8,707 nucleotides of DNA from an uncultured Planctomycetaceae bacterium (lineage in GTDB: Bacteria; Planctomycetota; Planctomycetia; Pirellulales; JACPPG01), in assembly GCA_945957305.1 (NCBI GenBank), contig CAMFLN010000085.1, positions 1 to 8,707 of the forward strand, read 5' to 3'. Below are positions 1 to 7,080 of the stretch, piece by piece. Each line of letters starts with the position of its first letter. The stretch's first letter is position 1. The translations under genes and the position numbers were made by a program. The notes beneath the pieces are model-generated. The model searched no databases and was not told the DNA's origin. It saw only the letters and a list, made by a program, of their open reading frames with translations.

Positions 1-1
1 C

Positions 2-673
2 GAGCCGATTGTGGGAAACTTGGGCTGCGTCATTCCCACGACCGAGTTCTTGTCCGCTCTGCGCCGCCTTACTACGAATGCAGGCGCGCTTTTGATCTTT
101 GACGAAGTGATGACAGGCTTCCGCGTCGCTTACGGTGGTGCGCAGTCACTCTTTGGCATCAAACCTGATCTGACGACGTTGGGCAAAATCGTCGGGGGCG
201 GCTTGCCCGTGGGGGCTTACGGCGGCCGCGCCGAGATCATGGACCGGGTTCTGCCGGCCGGACCGGTCTTTCAGGCCGGGACCCTCAGCGGCAACCCCCT
301 GGCGACCGCGGCGGGGATCGCCACCCTGAAGTGCCTGCGGGACGCCCCCCCCTATTCCCGGCTGGAGCAGCTTGGCCAGCGCCTCGAGCAGGGTTTGCTG
401 GCGGCCGCGCGTGACGCGGGAATTTCGTGTACAGCGGCGCGGGTCGGAAGTATGATGACCTTATTCTTTAATGCCGCGCCGGTCTTGAACTGGGAGAACG
501 CTAGCCGCTCGGATACCAAGCGATTTGCTCGTTGGTTCTGGGAGTTGATTGATCGCGGCATTTACATGCCGTGCAGTCAGTACGAAGCGTTATTCATCTC
601 CGCGGCACATAGCGACGAAGATATCGACGCGACGATCGCCGCCGCACGCGAAGTGCTGCCGGCCTTGGTCTGA
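2..673 (+). CDS. hemL: Glutamate-1-semialdehyde 2,1-aminomutase, C-terminal part (5' end outside window)
   Basis: This PLP enzyme converts glutamate-1-semialdehyde to 5-aminolevulinate, the last step of the C5 route to heme, in the cytoplasm. The reading frame is open from base 2, so the ATG/GTG-like codon at 11 is internal; the N-terminal ~200 residues lie upstream of the window. Visible motifs are EPIVGN at the left edge, FDEVMTGFR with the cofactor-contacting Asp at 101-103, and LGKIVGGGLPVGAYGG with the Schiff-base Lys at 185-187. Next comes QAGTLSGNPLA, and near the end ALFISAAHSDEDID, typical of the HemL C-terminus. About 161 residues follow the catalytic Lys, as I recall for E. coli HemL, so the C-terminus is intact. 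Other class III aminotransferases share the fold, but the GNPLA and AHSDEDID signatures favour HemL. The gene is followed by a hairpin at 722-747. Confidence 0.95.
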   Translation, partial: EPIVGNLGCVIPTTEFLSALRRLTTNAGALLIFDEVMTGFRVAYGGAQSLFGIKPDLTTLGKIVGGGLPVGAYGGRAEIMDRVLPAGPVFQAGTLSGNPLATAAGIATLKCLRDAPPYSRLEQLGQRLEQGLLAAARDAGISCTAARVGSMMTLFFNAAPVLNWENASRSDTKRFARWFWELIDRGIYMPCSQYEALFISAAHSDEDIDATIAAAREVLPALV

Positions 674-721
674 CCCCTCTCTCAGCGATTCGGGTAGCGC
701 TACACCCAGTTGCGTCGTGGT

Positions 722-747
722 CGCTCTGCGCCCTCTTCAGCAGAGCG
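722..747 (+). terminator. Hairpin downstream of hemL, possible terminator
   Basis: A perfect 8-bp inverted repeat (cgctctgc at 722-729, gcagagcg at 740-747) encloses a 10-base loop, 48 bases after the hemL stop. It could end or stabilise the hemL transcript. No T-run follows it, so it is not a canonical rho-independent terminator. It lies immediately before the most upstream possible start (755) of the next gene, which argues mildly for a later start there. Confidence 0.4.
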
Positions 748-811
748 TCTGTGAATGACCAGTGACTCGCGAAGTTCGCCATCGCGTTTTCCCCAATGTT
801 GCTATGCCCAG

Positions 812-1570
812 ATGAGTTTGCAACGGATGATTCGCACCAGCGCCTACATACTCTTGATCTTCATAGCGACGGCGCGCAGCGCAGATGCCTTCGTTCTGAC
901 CGGCACCAAGTGGCCGCAAGCGTTTCTCGGCGCGCCGGTCACGCTCACTTACAGCTATGCCAACCTGCTCGACGGCGGGTTGCTCGATCCGAATAACCAG
1001 CCGGTTTCGACGGCCGTCATCCGCGGCAGCATCCAAGAAGCGCTGTCGCTGTGGGCCTCGGTCGCCCCGCTGAATTTTGTGGAAGTGCCCGACATTGGTC
1101 CGCCAATCTCGGATTCTCAATATGCCTTCACGACGGGCATGGCGGACATCCGCTTCGGGCATCACCTCATCGACGGCTTCGGCAACGTCAAAGCCCATGG
1201 TTACTATCCCAGTTCACCGGTACTCGGGCTGTCGGGGGACGTGCACTTCGACGATTATGATCGCTGGGCCTATGTCGGTTCGCTGACCTATCCCGATCTG
1301 CTTGGCTGTGCCGAACATGAAATCGGCCACGCGCTCGGGCTCGATCATTCCCTGGATCTGAATGCTGTGATGTACCCCACGTTCCACCGCATGAACGGCC
1401 TGGGAACCGGATTTCTGACGCCCGACGACATTGCCGGCATTCAGGCGATTTATGGCGCAGGCAAGGGCTCGGTTCATCCACTGCCCGAACCCGGGACCAT
1501 CGTGCTGGCGGTCACGGCTTTGGCCTTCGCGGGTCTTCTCTCCTGGCAGCGCCGGTCGCGAGGGGCGTAA
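812..1570 (+). CDS. Secreted matrixin-like (M10) zinc metalloprotease with PEP-CTERM anchor
   Basis: A predicted exported zinc endopeptidase of 252 aa. Residues 1-27 look like a signal peptide (two Arg, a hydrophobic core AYILLIFIA, then ADA). The catalytic motif HEIGHALGLDHS is complete: His169, Glu170, His173 and His179. The Met-turn is NAVMYP with Met187. Residues 111-152 match the matrixin metal-binding segment: ADIRF, then KAHGYYP, then GDVHFDDYDRW. The C-terminus has the PEP-CTERM pattern: LPEPGT (PEP at 225-227), one hydrophobic helix, then RRSR. Such signals direct export and exosortase processing. No separate prodomain with a Cys switch is seen, which is unusual against animal MMPs but common in bacterial matrixins. 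Start choice is uncertain: 755 would add 19 non-signal-like residues, 827 (MIRTS) is equally plausible, and none has a clear ribosome binding site. The substrate is unknown. Confidence 0.85.
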   Translation: MSLQRMIRTSAYILLIFIATARSADAFVLTGTKWPQAFLGAPVTLTYSYANLLDGGLLDPNNQPVSTAVIRGSIQEALSLWASVAPLNFVEVPDIGPPISDSQYAFTTGMADIRFGHHLIDGFGNVKAHGYYPSSPVLGLSGDVHFDDYDRWAYVGSLTYPDLLGCAEHEIGHALGLDHSLDLNAVMYPTFHRMNGLGTGFLTPDDIAGIQAIYGAGKGSVHPLPEPGTIVLAVTALAFAGLLSWQRRSRGA

Positions 1571-1573
1571 GGA

Positions 1574-2257
1574 TCAGGGGACGCTCAGGTCCCACTTCTC
1601 CTCGGCGGCGCTGCGGCGCAGATAACACGGCGCCAGCGACCAGAGATCATCCGATTCGCCTCGCGCCACGCGCCGTGCGGCCAGGTTGCCGATCGCGGAC
1701 GCTTGGGGGGACCACAAATCTCGCGGCGCCACGTTCACGCCCGCTGGCAGCTGTTCCACCAGCTTGCCCAGCGCAGGCCCCGTGACAGTCACTTCCGCAG
1801 TAAGCGAAGCGAGCCATTGCTCGACCGTGGCGATCGCGACTTCGTTCTCTGACGCCAAGACACCGGCTAGGTCGCGCGTGAAGTTGCCGCAGTACACTTC
1901 GCCGCGCTGTGCGTCGATGGCCACGGCCACTCGTGCGGCGTTTTGCGGCGTGCGAGCCGCGATTGCGGCCAGCGTGCCGATGCCCAGCACTTTCGCTCCC
2001 ACGGCATAGGCAAATGCCTTGGCGGTCATGACACCCAGCCGCAGTCCGGTGAACGAGCCCGGCCCAATCCCGACGGCCACGGCCTCGACGTCGTGGGGCT
2101 TCCAACCGACGTCGCGCAGCAGTTGCGCAATGCCCGGGGCCAAAGTGCGAGCGCTCCGCAATTGGGGATCGAGCGCAGCTTGTGACAGCAATTCAGTCCC
2201 GGCCAGGGCCGCCAGGCTGCCGGTGGTACCGCTACTCTCGATGGCCAGAATTCGCAC
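1574..2257 (-). CDS. tsaB: tRNA threonylcarbamoyladenosine (t6A) biosynthesis protein TsaB
   Basis: TsaB is the non-catalytic ASKHA-fold partner that dimerises with TsaD and works with TsaE and TsaC to make t6A37 on ANN-decoding tRNAs in the cytoplasm. The 227-aa product is the usual family length. It opens with the phosphate-loop-like strand VRILAIESSGTTGSLA and carries the diagnostic GIGPGSFTGLRLG at residues 63-75, followed by AKAFAYAVGAKVLGIGTL. The C-terminal third is weakly conserved, as is normal, and ends with CYLRR before a short tail. The GTG at 2257 is preferred because AAGGA lies 7 bases upstream and the fold begins there; an in-frame ATG at 2326 would add 23 unrelated residues. 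The usual His of the H(S/T) motif before the first helix is replaced (RSARTLAP), a minor deviation. The gene is transcribed opposite to all its neighbours, and its stop lies 3 bases from that of the protease. Confidence 0.93.
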   Translation of the reverse strand: MRILAIESSGTTGSLAALAGTELLSQAALDPQLRSARTLAPGIAQLLRDVGWKPHDVEAVAVGIGPGSFTGLRLGVMTAKAFAYAVGAKVLGIGTLAAIAARTPQNAARVAVAIDAQRGEVYCGNFTRDLAGVLASENEVAIATVEQWLASLTAEVTVTGPALGKLVEQLPAGVNVAPRDLWSPQASAIGNLAARRVARGESDDLWSLAPCYLRRSAAEEKWDLSVP

Positions 2258-2264
2258 CGCAGGT

Positions 2265-2269
2265 TCCTT
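2265..2269 (-). promoter_or_regulatory. Ribosome binding site deciding the tsaB GTG start
   Basis: On the minus strand AAGGA precedes the GTG at 2257 with a 7-base spacer, while the longer in-frame ATG at 2326 would place this site inside the coding sequence. Together with the conserved VRILAIESS start of the fold, it fixes the start. Confidence 0.7.
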
Positions 2270-2358
2270 GGAATACCGTAGAATAAAGACGTGCCAACAA
2301 GCGGCGCCCCGCCCTAACGCTCGCATCGCAGGGTGGTTGCGCCCGGAATCCCGCCGGC

Positions 2359-2387
2359 TTGACCATGATAAAACGCTAACTTACACT
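2359..2387 (+). promoter_or_regulatory. Sigma70-like promoter for the metallophosphoesterase-yidC direction
   Basis: TTGACC (2359-2364, five of six bases of the -35 consensus) is followed after exactly 17 bases by TACACT (2382-2387, four of six of the -10 consensus). The predicted start near 2394 would give a leader of about 75 bases before the GTG at 2469. It lies in the 211-base divergent region between tsaB and the phosphoesterase. The boxes are read directly; their activity is inferred, since planctomycete promoters are little characterised. Confidence 0.55.
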
Positions 2388-2468
2388 GCGGTATTGGTTT
2401 GTGGCAATCTCCTGGTCTTCGCGCCGCACGCTCTGCCGTGACGCCCGGGCGACAAAAGGTCTGCTCTC

Positions 2469-3218
2469 GTGAAGCGTGCACTGATCAGCGATATTCATAG
2501 CAACCTCGAAGCACTCGAGGCGGTGCTGGCCGATATTCGGCGGCAGGAGATTAAGGAAATCTACTGCCTGGGGGACATTATCGGATACGGGCCCAATCCC
2601 CGTGAATGCATCGATCTGGTCATGAAGCTGGACGTGTGCATCCTGGGCAACCATGACCAGGGTGCGCTGTTCGACCCCGAGGGTTTCAATTCCGGAGCGG
2701 AGCGCGCGATTTTTTGGACGCGCGAGCAACTGGAAAAGCCGCTCGGCAGCCCGGCCGATAACGCCAAGCGTTGGGACTTCCTTGGCGAGTTGCCGCGGAA
2801 TCGCCGCGAGAACGGTTTCTTATTCGTGCATGGCTCTGCACGCAATCCGCTGAACGAGTACGTGTTCCCCGAGGACATCTACAACCAGCGGAAGATGGAG
2901 AAGATTTTTTCCCTGATCGAGCATCATTGTTTCCAGGGGCACACGCACGTGCCCGGCGTCTTCACACAGAGCCTGAACTTTCTCAGTCCGGATGAGATCA
3001 GCTATCAGCACCGCTTGGGTGCGGACAAGACAATGATCAACGTCGGTTCCGTCGGACAGCCCCGGGACGGCGATCCTCGCGCTTGTTACGTTGTGCTCGA
3101 AGATGAGCTGGTGACGTTCCGGCGCGTCGAGTATCCGGTGGAAAAGACAATTGTCAAAATCTACGAGACGCCGGAACTGGATAACTTTCTCGGCGATCGT
3201 TTACGCGACGGGCGCTAA
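2469..3218 (+). CDS. Calcineurin-like metallophosphoesterase (YfcE/MJ0936-like, Metallophos_2 type)
   Basis: A 249-aa cytoplasmic two-metal phosphoesterase. All core motifs are present in order: SDIHSN (Asp8, His10), [11 protein letters not shown] (Asp36), LGNHD (Asn61, His62), FVHGS (His121) and GHTH (His158, His160). These residues build the dinuclear metal centre, so it should be active on phosphodiesters or phosphomonoesters; the physiological substrate cannot be told from sequence. The [13 protein letters not shown] segment is typical of this bacterial and archaeal subfamily. There is no signal peptide or membrane segment. The GTG start at 2469 is supported by AAAAGG at 2454-2459 (9-base spacer) and by the fold beginning directly at MKRALISD. 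It is the first gene of the rightward run, 123 bases before yidC. A role tied to YidC or MnmE is not implied by the sequence. Confidence 0.92.
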   Translation: MKRALISDIHSNLEALEAVLADIRRQEIKEIYCLGDIIGYGPNPRECIDLVMKLDVCILGNHDQGALFDPEGFNSGAERAIFWTREQLEKPLGSPADNAKRWDFLGELPRNRRENGFLFVHGSARNPLNEYVFPEDIYNQRKMEKIFSLIEHHCFQGHTHVPGVFTQSLNFLSPDEISYQHRLGADKTMINVGSVGQPRDGDPRACYVVLEDELVTFRRVEYPVEKTIVKIYETPELDNFLGDRLRDGR

Positions 3219-3341
3219 GGACGGAAGTGCACGTCCCGTTGAGTGTGCCGGCCGACGCGCAGGGGCCGCGGCGCCTCTATGTTCTGAAACGCAAAACATG
3301 CTCGCTCTCGTAGCGGCGAAAATAAAGGACGGACGGTCGGG

Positions 3342-5597
3342 ATGGACAGGCGACTCATTACATTTTTGCTGCTTTCGTTTGTCGTCTTGTCGTTGAACAT
3401 GATGGTCATGCGCTGGCTGCAGCCGCAGGCTCCGCCGGCGCAAAAACAAGAGGCCGAGGAAAAGGCCGCGGCCGACGCCCCCCCGCAGCCTGCCGTCGCG
3501 GCCGGTGAAAAACCTGCCGGCGAAGCCGCGGAAGGGATCAAGCCAGCCAAGGAAGCTGCACCGCCGCAGCCCGAGCAGTGGATCACGCTGGGATCCGCCG
3601 CTGCCGATAGCCCGTATCGCGCGCTCGTGACGTTGACGAGCACCGGCGCCGCGATCGAGCGCATCGAACTCAATAGCCCGAACTATCTCGACCAAGAGGA
3701 CCGTAGTGGCTATGTCGGCCAGTTGGATCTGGCTGTGCCGCCGAATCATCGCCCAGGGGCGCTCGTGCGCGTGGTCGGGCCGGGGACACCGGCGGCGCAA
3801 GCCGGCGTAAAGGCGGGCGATATCATCACGGCGCTGAATGGTCAGCCGGTGATCAGTCCGCTCGATTTTGATGACTTGCTGCTAAAGACCGAACCGAACG
3901 ATAGCTTTACTCTGACCATCGAGCGCGACGGCGCCGATGGCAAGCCCGATCCGCAAGAGCTGAGCGGACAACTCCGCCGCCGGCCGATGGAAGTGGTGCG
4001 GCCCGAAGGGATCGACCCGCTGTCGTTCCTGCTGACGCTGGAAAGTGTTGACGGGCAGCGCATCGCCAAAGGGGCCCGCGAATTGCCAGGGCTAGACATG
4101 CTGACAGCCAATTGGCGCGTGCTTCCGCAGAACGATGCGCATGAAGTCGCGTTTCAATATGATGCGACGGAGTACGGCCTCGAAGTTGTCAAAAAGTTCC
4201 GGCTCTCCGAGGTCGAGCCTGCAGCGGCCGACGATCCTGCCGCGCCGGCTTATCATCTCGACTTTGCGGTCGAAGTTCGCAACGTCGGCGAGCAAGAACG
4301 TAAAGTCGCCTGGCGTTTAGACGGGCCGACAGGGCTACCGCTGGAAGGGGCCTGGTACGCCACGAAGATGAGCCCCAACTGGCGCGGTGGCGCCGGCATG
4401 CGCGACGTCGCCGTGGGCTTTATCGTCAACGGGCACAAGCGCACGGGACTGGTGAGCGCGACCACGATTGCCGAAGAGGCCAATCCCACGCCGTGGCAAG
4501 ACGAGCCGCTGGAATACATCGGCGTCGACGCGCAGTATTTTGCCGTCGCTCTGCTCCCTCCGCCGGGCGAAACGGCCGACTATTCCCGCGCCATCCCGAT
4601 TCGCGTGGGTGATGTGCCGACGGATCGGGCGAAATTGAATCGCACGAACGTCTCGTTTCAATTGTCGGGCAAAGTCGAAACCATTCCCGCTGGCGGCAAG
4701 TCGGTCACGACCAACTATCGTGTTTTTGCGGGTCCCAAGAAGCCCAGCCTGTTGCAACATTATGGCTTGGGCAACCTCGTCTATTACGGTTGGTTCGGCC
4801 CGGTGGCCGTGGTGATGCTCGGCGTGCTGCATTTCTTCTACAGCATTGTCCACAATTACGGCATCGCGATCATCATGCTCACCGTGCTGGTGCGATCCAT
4901 GATGTTTCCGCTCAGTCGCCGCCAGGCGTTGGGCGCGCAAAAGATGCAGGAGCTGCAGCCCGAGATCAAGAAGATCCAGGAAAAATACAAAGGCAACATG
5001 GAGGCCCGCACCAAGGCGCAGCAAGAGCTGTTCCGCAAGCACAACTACAATCCCCTGGCAGGCTGCCTGCCCGTCTTCTTGCAATTGCCGATTTTCCTCG
5101 GTCTGTACCGGTCCTTGTCGGTCGACGTCGAATTGCGCGGCGCGCCGCTGATCAGCCAATCGATCCGCTGGTGCTCGAACCTGGCGGCGCCCGACATGCT
5201 CTGGCACTGGCAAGACGTCATGCCCGCGTTCATTGCCGGAGCCAACGGCTGGCTGGGCCCATATTTCAATTTGCTCCCTTGCTTGACGATCGGTCTGTTT
5301 ATCTGGCAGCAGAAGATGTTCATGCCCCCGCCTACCGATGAGCAAGCCGCCATGCAGCAGAAGGTCATGCAGTACATGATGATCTTCATGGGGGTCATGT
5401 TCTTCAAAGTCGCCAGCGGATTGTGCTTGTATTTCATTGCGTCGAGCTTGTGGGGCATTACCGAGCGAAAGCTGTTGCCAAAACCGGCGCCCCCAGGGTC
5501 GAGCACCACACCGACCGTGGTCGAACGAGTCGCCCGCACTTCGACCAACGGCAATGGTGCGACCGGCAATCGCAAGAAGAATCGCGGGCGCAAGTAA
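3342..5597 (+). CDS. yidC: Membrane protein insertase YidC with an embedded PDZ domain
   Basis: YidC/Oxa1/Alb3 insertase (751 aa) of the inner membrane, inserting proteins alone or with SecYEG. Order: N-terminal membrane helix (residues 5-22); Ala/Pro/Glu/Lys-rich linker (about 28-78); start of the periplasmic beta domain (80-132); a PDZ-like segment (about 139-197) with GTPAAQAGVKAGDIITALNG; the rest of the periplasmic domain (about 215-470); and the insertase core (about 480-705). The core contains LTVLVRSMMFPLSRRQ, whose Arg518 matches the hydrophilic-groove Arg366 of E. coli, then a charged cytoplasmic coiled-coil hairpin and NPLAGCLPVFLQLPIFLGLYRSL. A 42-residue tail (710-751) ends in NRKKNRGRK. 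Such basic tails bind ribosomes in other planctomycete YidCs. Length exceeds the ~550 aa of E. coli because of linker, PDZ and tail. AAAGGA at 3324-3329 lies 12 bases before the ATG. The downstream neighbour mnmE is a classic yidC partner. Confidence 0.97.
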   Translation: MDRRLITFLLLSFVVLSLNMMVMRWLQPQAPPAQKQEAEEKAAADAPPQPAVAAGEKPAGEAAEGIKPAKEAAPPQPEQWITLGSAAADSPYRALVTLTSTGAAIERIELNSPNYLDQEDRSGYVGQLDLAVPPNHRPGALVRVVGPGTPAAQAGVKAGDIITALNGQPVISPLDFDDLLLKTEPNDSFTLTIERDGADGKPDPQELSGQLRRRPMEVVRPEGIDPLSFLLTLESVDGQRIAKGARELPGLDMLTANWRVLPQNDAHEVAFQYDATEYGLEVVKKFRLSEVEPAAADDPAAPAYHLDFAVEVRNVGEQERKVAWRLDGPTGLPLEGAWYATKMSPNWRGGAGMRDVAVGFIVNGHKRTGLVSATTIAEEANPTPWQDEPLEYIGVDAQYFAVALLPPPGETADYSRAIPIRVGDVPTDRAKLNRTNVSFQLSGKVETIPAGGKSVTTNYRVFAGPKKPSLLQHYGLGNLVYYGWFGPVAVVMLGVLHFFYSIVHNYGIAIIMLTVLVRSMMFPLSRRQALGAQKMQELQPEIKKIQEKYKGNMEARTKAQQELFRKHNYNPLAGCLPVFLQLPIFLGLYRSLSVDVELRGAPLISQSIRWCSNLAAPDMLWHWQDVMPAFIAGANGWLGPYFNLLPCLTIGLFIWQQKMFMPPPTDEQAAMQQKVMQYMMIFMGVMFFKVASGLCLYFIASSLWGITERKLLPKPAPPGSSTTPTVVERVARTSTNGNGATGNRKKNRGRK

Positions 5598-5672
5598 GCT
5601 TGGCCCCCTGTCCGCGGCATGGAGTTTAGCGTGTCTTAACGGATCGCCTGACATCCGCGCGGACCTCTGGCG

Positions 5673-7067
5673 ATGTACGATTTGCAAGACACCATCGCGG
5701 CCCTTGCTTCCCCCGCCGGTAGCGGTGCGCGAGGCATCATTCGCATCAGCGGTGCGCTCGCGCTCGACTGCGCGGCTCGCATCTGGTCGAGCGACCTGTC
5801 ACCCTCTAGCTCGGTCCATGCGCTGCGTGTTGCGTCTCGTCTCACAGGCAACGCCCGATTTGAGGGGCTCGACAGCCCGGTCCCTTGCAGTTTATTCGTC
5901 TGGCCGACTTCGCGGAGCTACACGCGGCAAACAATCGTCGAGATGCACACGCTAGCGTCTCCGCCGATCCTGCAATCGGGGCTGCGCACCGTGTGCCGCC
6001 ACGGCGCGCGGTTGGCGCAGCCCGGCGAGTTCACGCTGCGCGCCTTTTTGGCGGGGCGCATCGATTTGACGCAGGCCGAAGCCGTCTTGGGAATCATCGA
6101 CTCTCAGGACCGGCATGATCTGGACGTGGCCACGTCCCAACTTGCCGGCGGGCTGGGCAGGTCGTTGACCGAGTTGCGCGACGAATTGCTCGACCTGTTG
6201 GCACACGTCGAAGCGGGGCTCGACTTTGTCGAAGAGGACATCGAATTTATCGGGCAAGGGCAACTGCTGGCGCAAATCTCGGCAGCCGCGGCGAGTGTCG
6301 AGCGGCTTTCTCAGCAGACCGCCGAGCGCGCCATTCTCCGCGACGACGTGCGCGTCGTACTCATCGGCACTCCCAACGCCGGCAAAAGTAGTTTGTTCAA
6401 CGCGTTGTTGGGCCGCACCGCCGCCGTGGTTTCGCCCTCCGCGGGCACCACGAGAGATTACGTCACCGGCTCCTTGTCGATCGGCGCAACACAAATCACG
6501 CTGATCGATACGGCGGGGGTCGCGTCGAACCTCGACCTCGCGGCCGATTCCTCACAGGGTGAGGTCTCGGCGTTCATCCATCGCGTGGCGCAGGACGCCA
6601 CAACACAGGCGCGGCGGCAAGCCGTGATCGAACTATTGTGCATCGACGCTTCGCAACCGCTCGATGGTTGGTCGCGTGCCCAATTGCAGCAAGCGCGTCC
6701 ACGCATCATTGTCCTGACCAAAGTCGATTGTCCCCAGCGGCAGGGCAGCATTCCCACGGCCGTGCTCACCAGCAGTCAAACTGGATATGGGATCGAGGCG
6801 TTGCGGGCGCGAATTCGCGAGATCGCCATCGAGCGCGCGGGGAGCGGAAACGTCGTGGCGACGACCGCTGCACGGTGCAACGATACTTTGCGCGCCGCGG
6901 CTGTCGCCCTGTTCCGCGCTCGCGAGATGGTCGAGTTGCGGACGGGAGAAGACCTCGTCGCAGCCGAACTGCGCCTGGCCATAGAAGAGTTAGGGCACGT
7001 CGTCGGCGCTGTCTATACTGACGATTTGCTCGATCGAATTTTTAGCCGCTTTTGTATTGGCAAATAG
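5673..7067 (+). CDS. mnmE: tRNA uridine-5-carboxymethylaminomethyl modification GTPase MnmE
   Basis: MnmE with MnmG modifies the wobble uridine (xm5U34) of tRNAs in the cytoplasm, using a methylene-THF-derived carbon and GTP. The 464 aa cover the whole family. The N-terminal folate-binding domain has DTIAALASPAGSGARGIIRISG, then SYTRQ and RPGEF-like QPGEFTLRAFLAGRIDLTQAEAV. The helical domain follows, and the G domain has GTPNAGKSS (232-240, Lys238), GTTRDY (258-263), DTAG (279-282) and TKVD (349-352, in place of NKxD). The C-terminus ends with the catalytic CIGK (Cys461). The segment after DTAG is divergent: it lacks the usual GI-ER motif and has extra residues. HGGP of the folate site reads LASP here, which I believe is common in planctomycetes. 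The ATG at 5673 is chosen because the fold starts at once; its ribosome binding site is weak. It lies 75 bases after yidC and 13 bases before rbsK. Confidence 0.96.
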   Translation: MYDLQDTIAALASPAGSGARGIIRISGALALDCAARIWSSDLSPSSSVHALRVASRLTGNARFEGLDSPVPCSLFVWPTSRSYTRQTIVEMHTLASPPILQSGLRTVCRHGARLAQPGEFTLRAFLAGRIDLTQAEAVLGIIDSQDRHDLDVATSQLAGGLGRSLTELRDELLDLLAHVEAGLDFVEEDIEFIGQGQLLAQISAAAASVERLSQQTAERAILRDDVRVVLIGTPNAGKSSLFNALLGRTAAVVSPSAGTTRDYVTGSLSIGATQITLIDTAGVASNLDLAADSSQGEVSAFIHRVAQDATTQARRQAVIELLCIDASQPLDGWSRAQLQQARPRIIVLTKVDCPQRQGSIPTAVLTSSQTGYGIEALRARIREIAIERAGSGNVVATTAARCNDTLRAAAVALFRAREMVELRTGEDLVAAELRLAIEELGHVVGAVYTDDLLDRIFSRFCIGK

Positions 7068-7080
7068 AGCCCGGACCTTT

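Noticed and set aside
692..707. Palindrome gtagcgctac (694-703) with flanking gg/cc after hemL
   Set aside because: It could be an operator or a small hairpin, but it is short, there is only one copy, and no regulator is nearby to tie it to.
755..811. Upstream ATG start for the matrixin-like protease
   Set aside because: The 19 added residues are not signal-peptide-like, no ribosome binding site precedes it, and the hairpin at 722-747 sits directly upstream. Not fully excluded.
2278..2297. Possible tsaB promoter on the minus strand (TTGGCA-like box with TATTCT/TATTCC)
   Set aside because: The -10 candidates are weak and would place the start at or inside the ribosome binding site.
2258..2326. 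N-terminal extension of tsaB from an ATG at 2326
   Set aside because: The added 23 residues are not part of the TsaB fold, and the GTG at 2257 has a good ribosome binding site and begins exactly at the conserved first strand.
4335..5687. 450-codon open frame antisense to yidC and the start of mnmE
   Set aside because: Its product is His/Gln/Arg-rich with no recognisable domain. It lies opposite well-conserved YidC coding sequence and is explained by the third-position GC bias of that gene.
7057..7080. TTG start for rbsK overlapping mnmE
   Set aside because: The eight extra residues are not conserved in ribokinases, and the ATG at 7081 lies just before the first beta strand.
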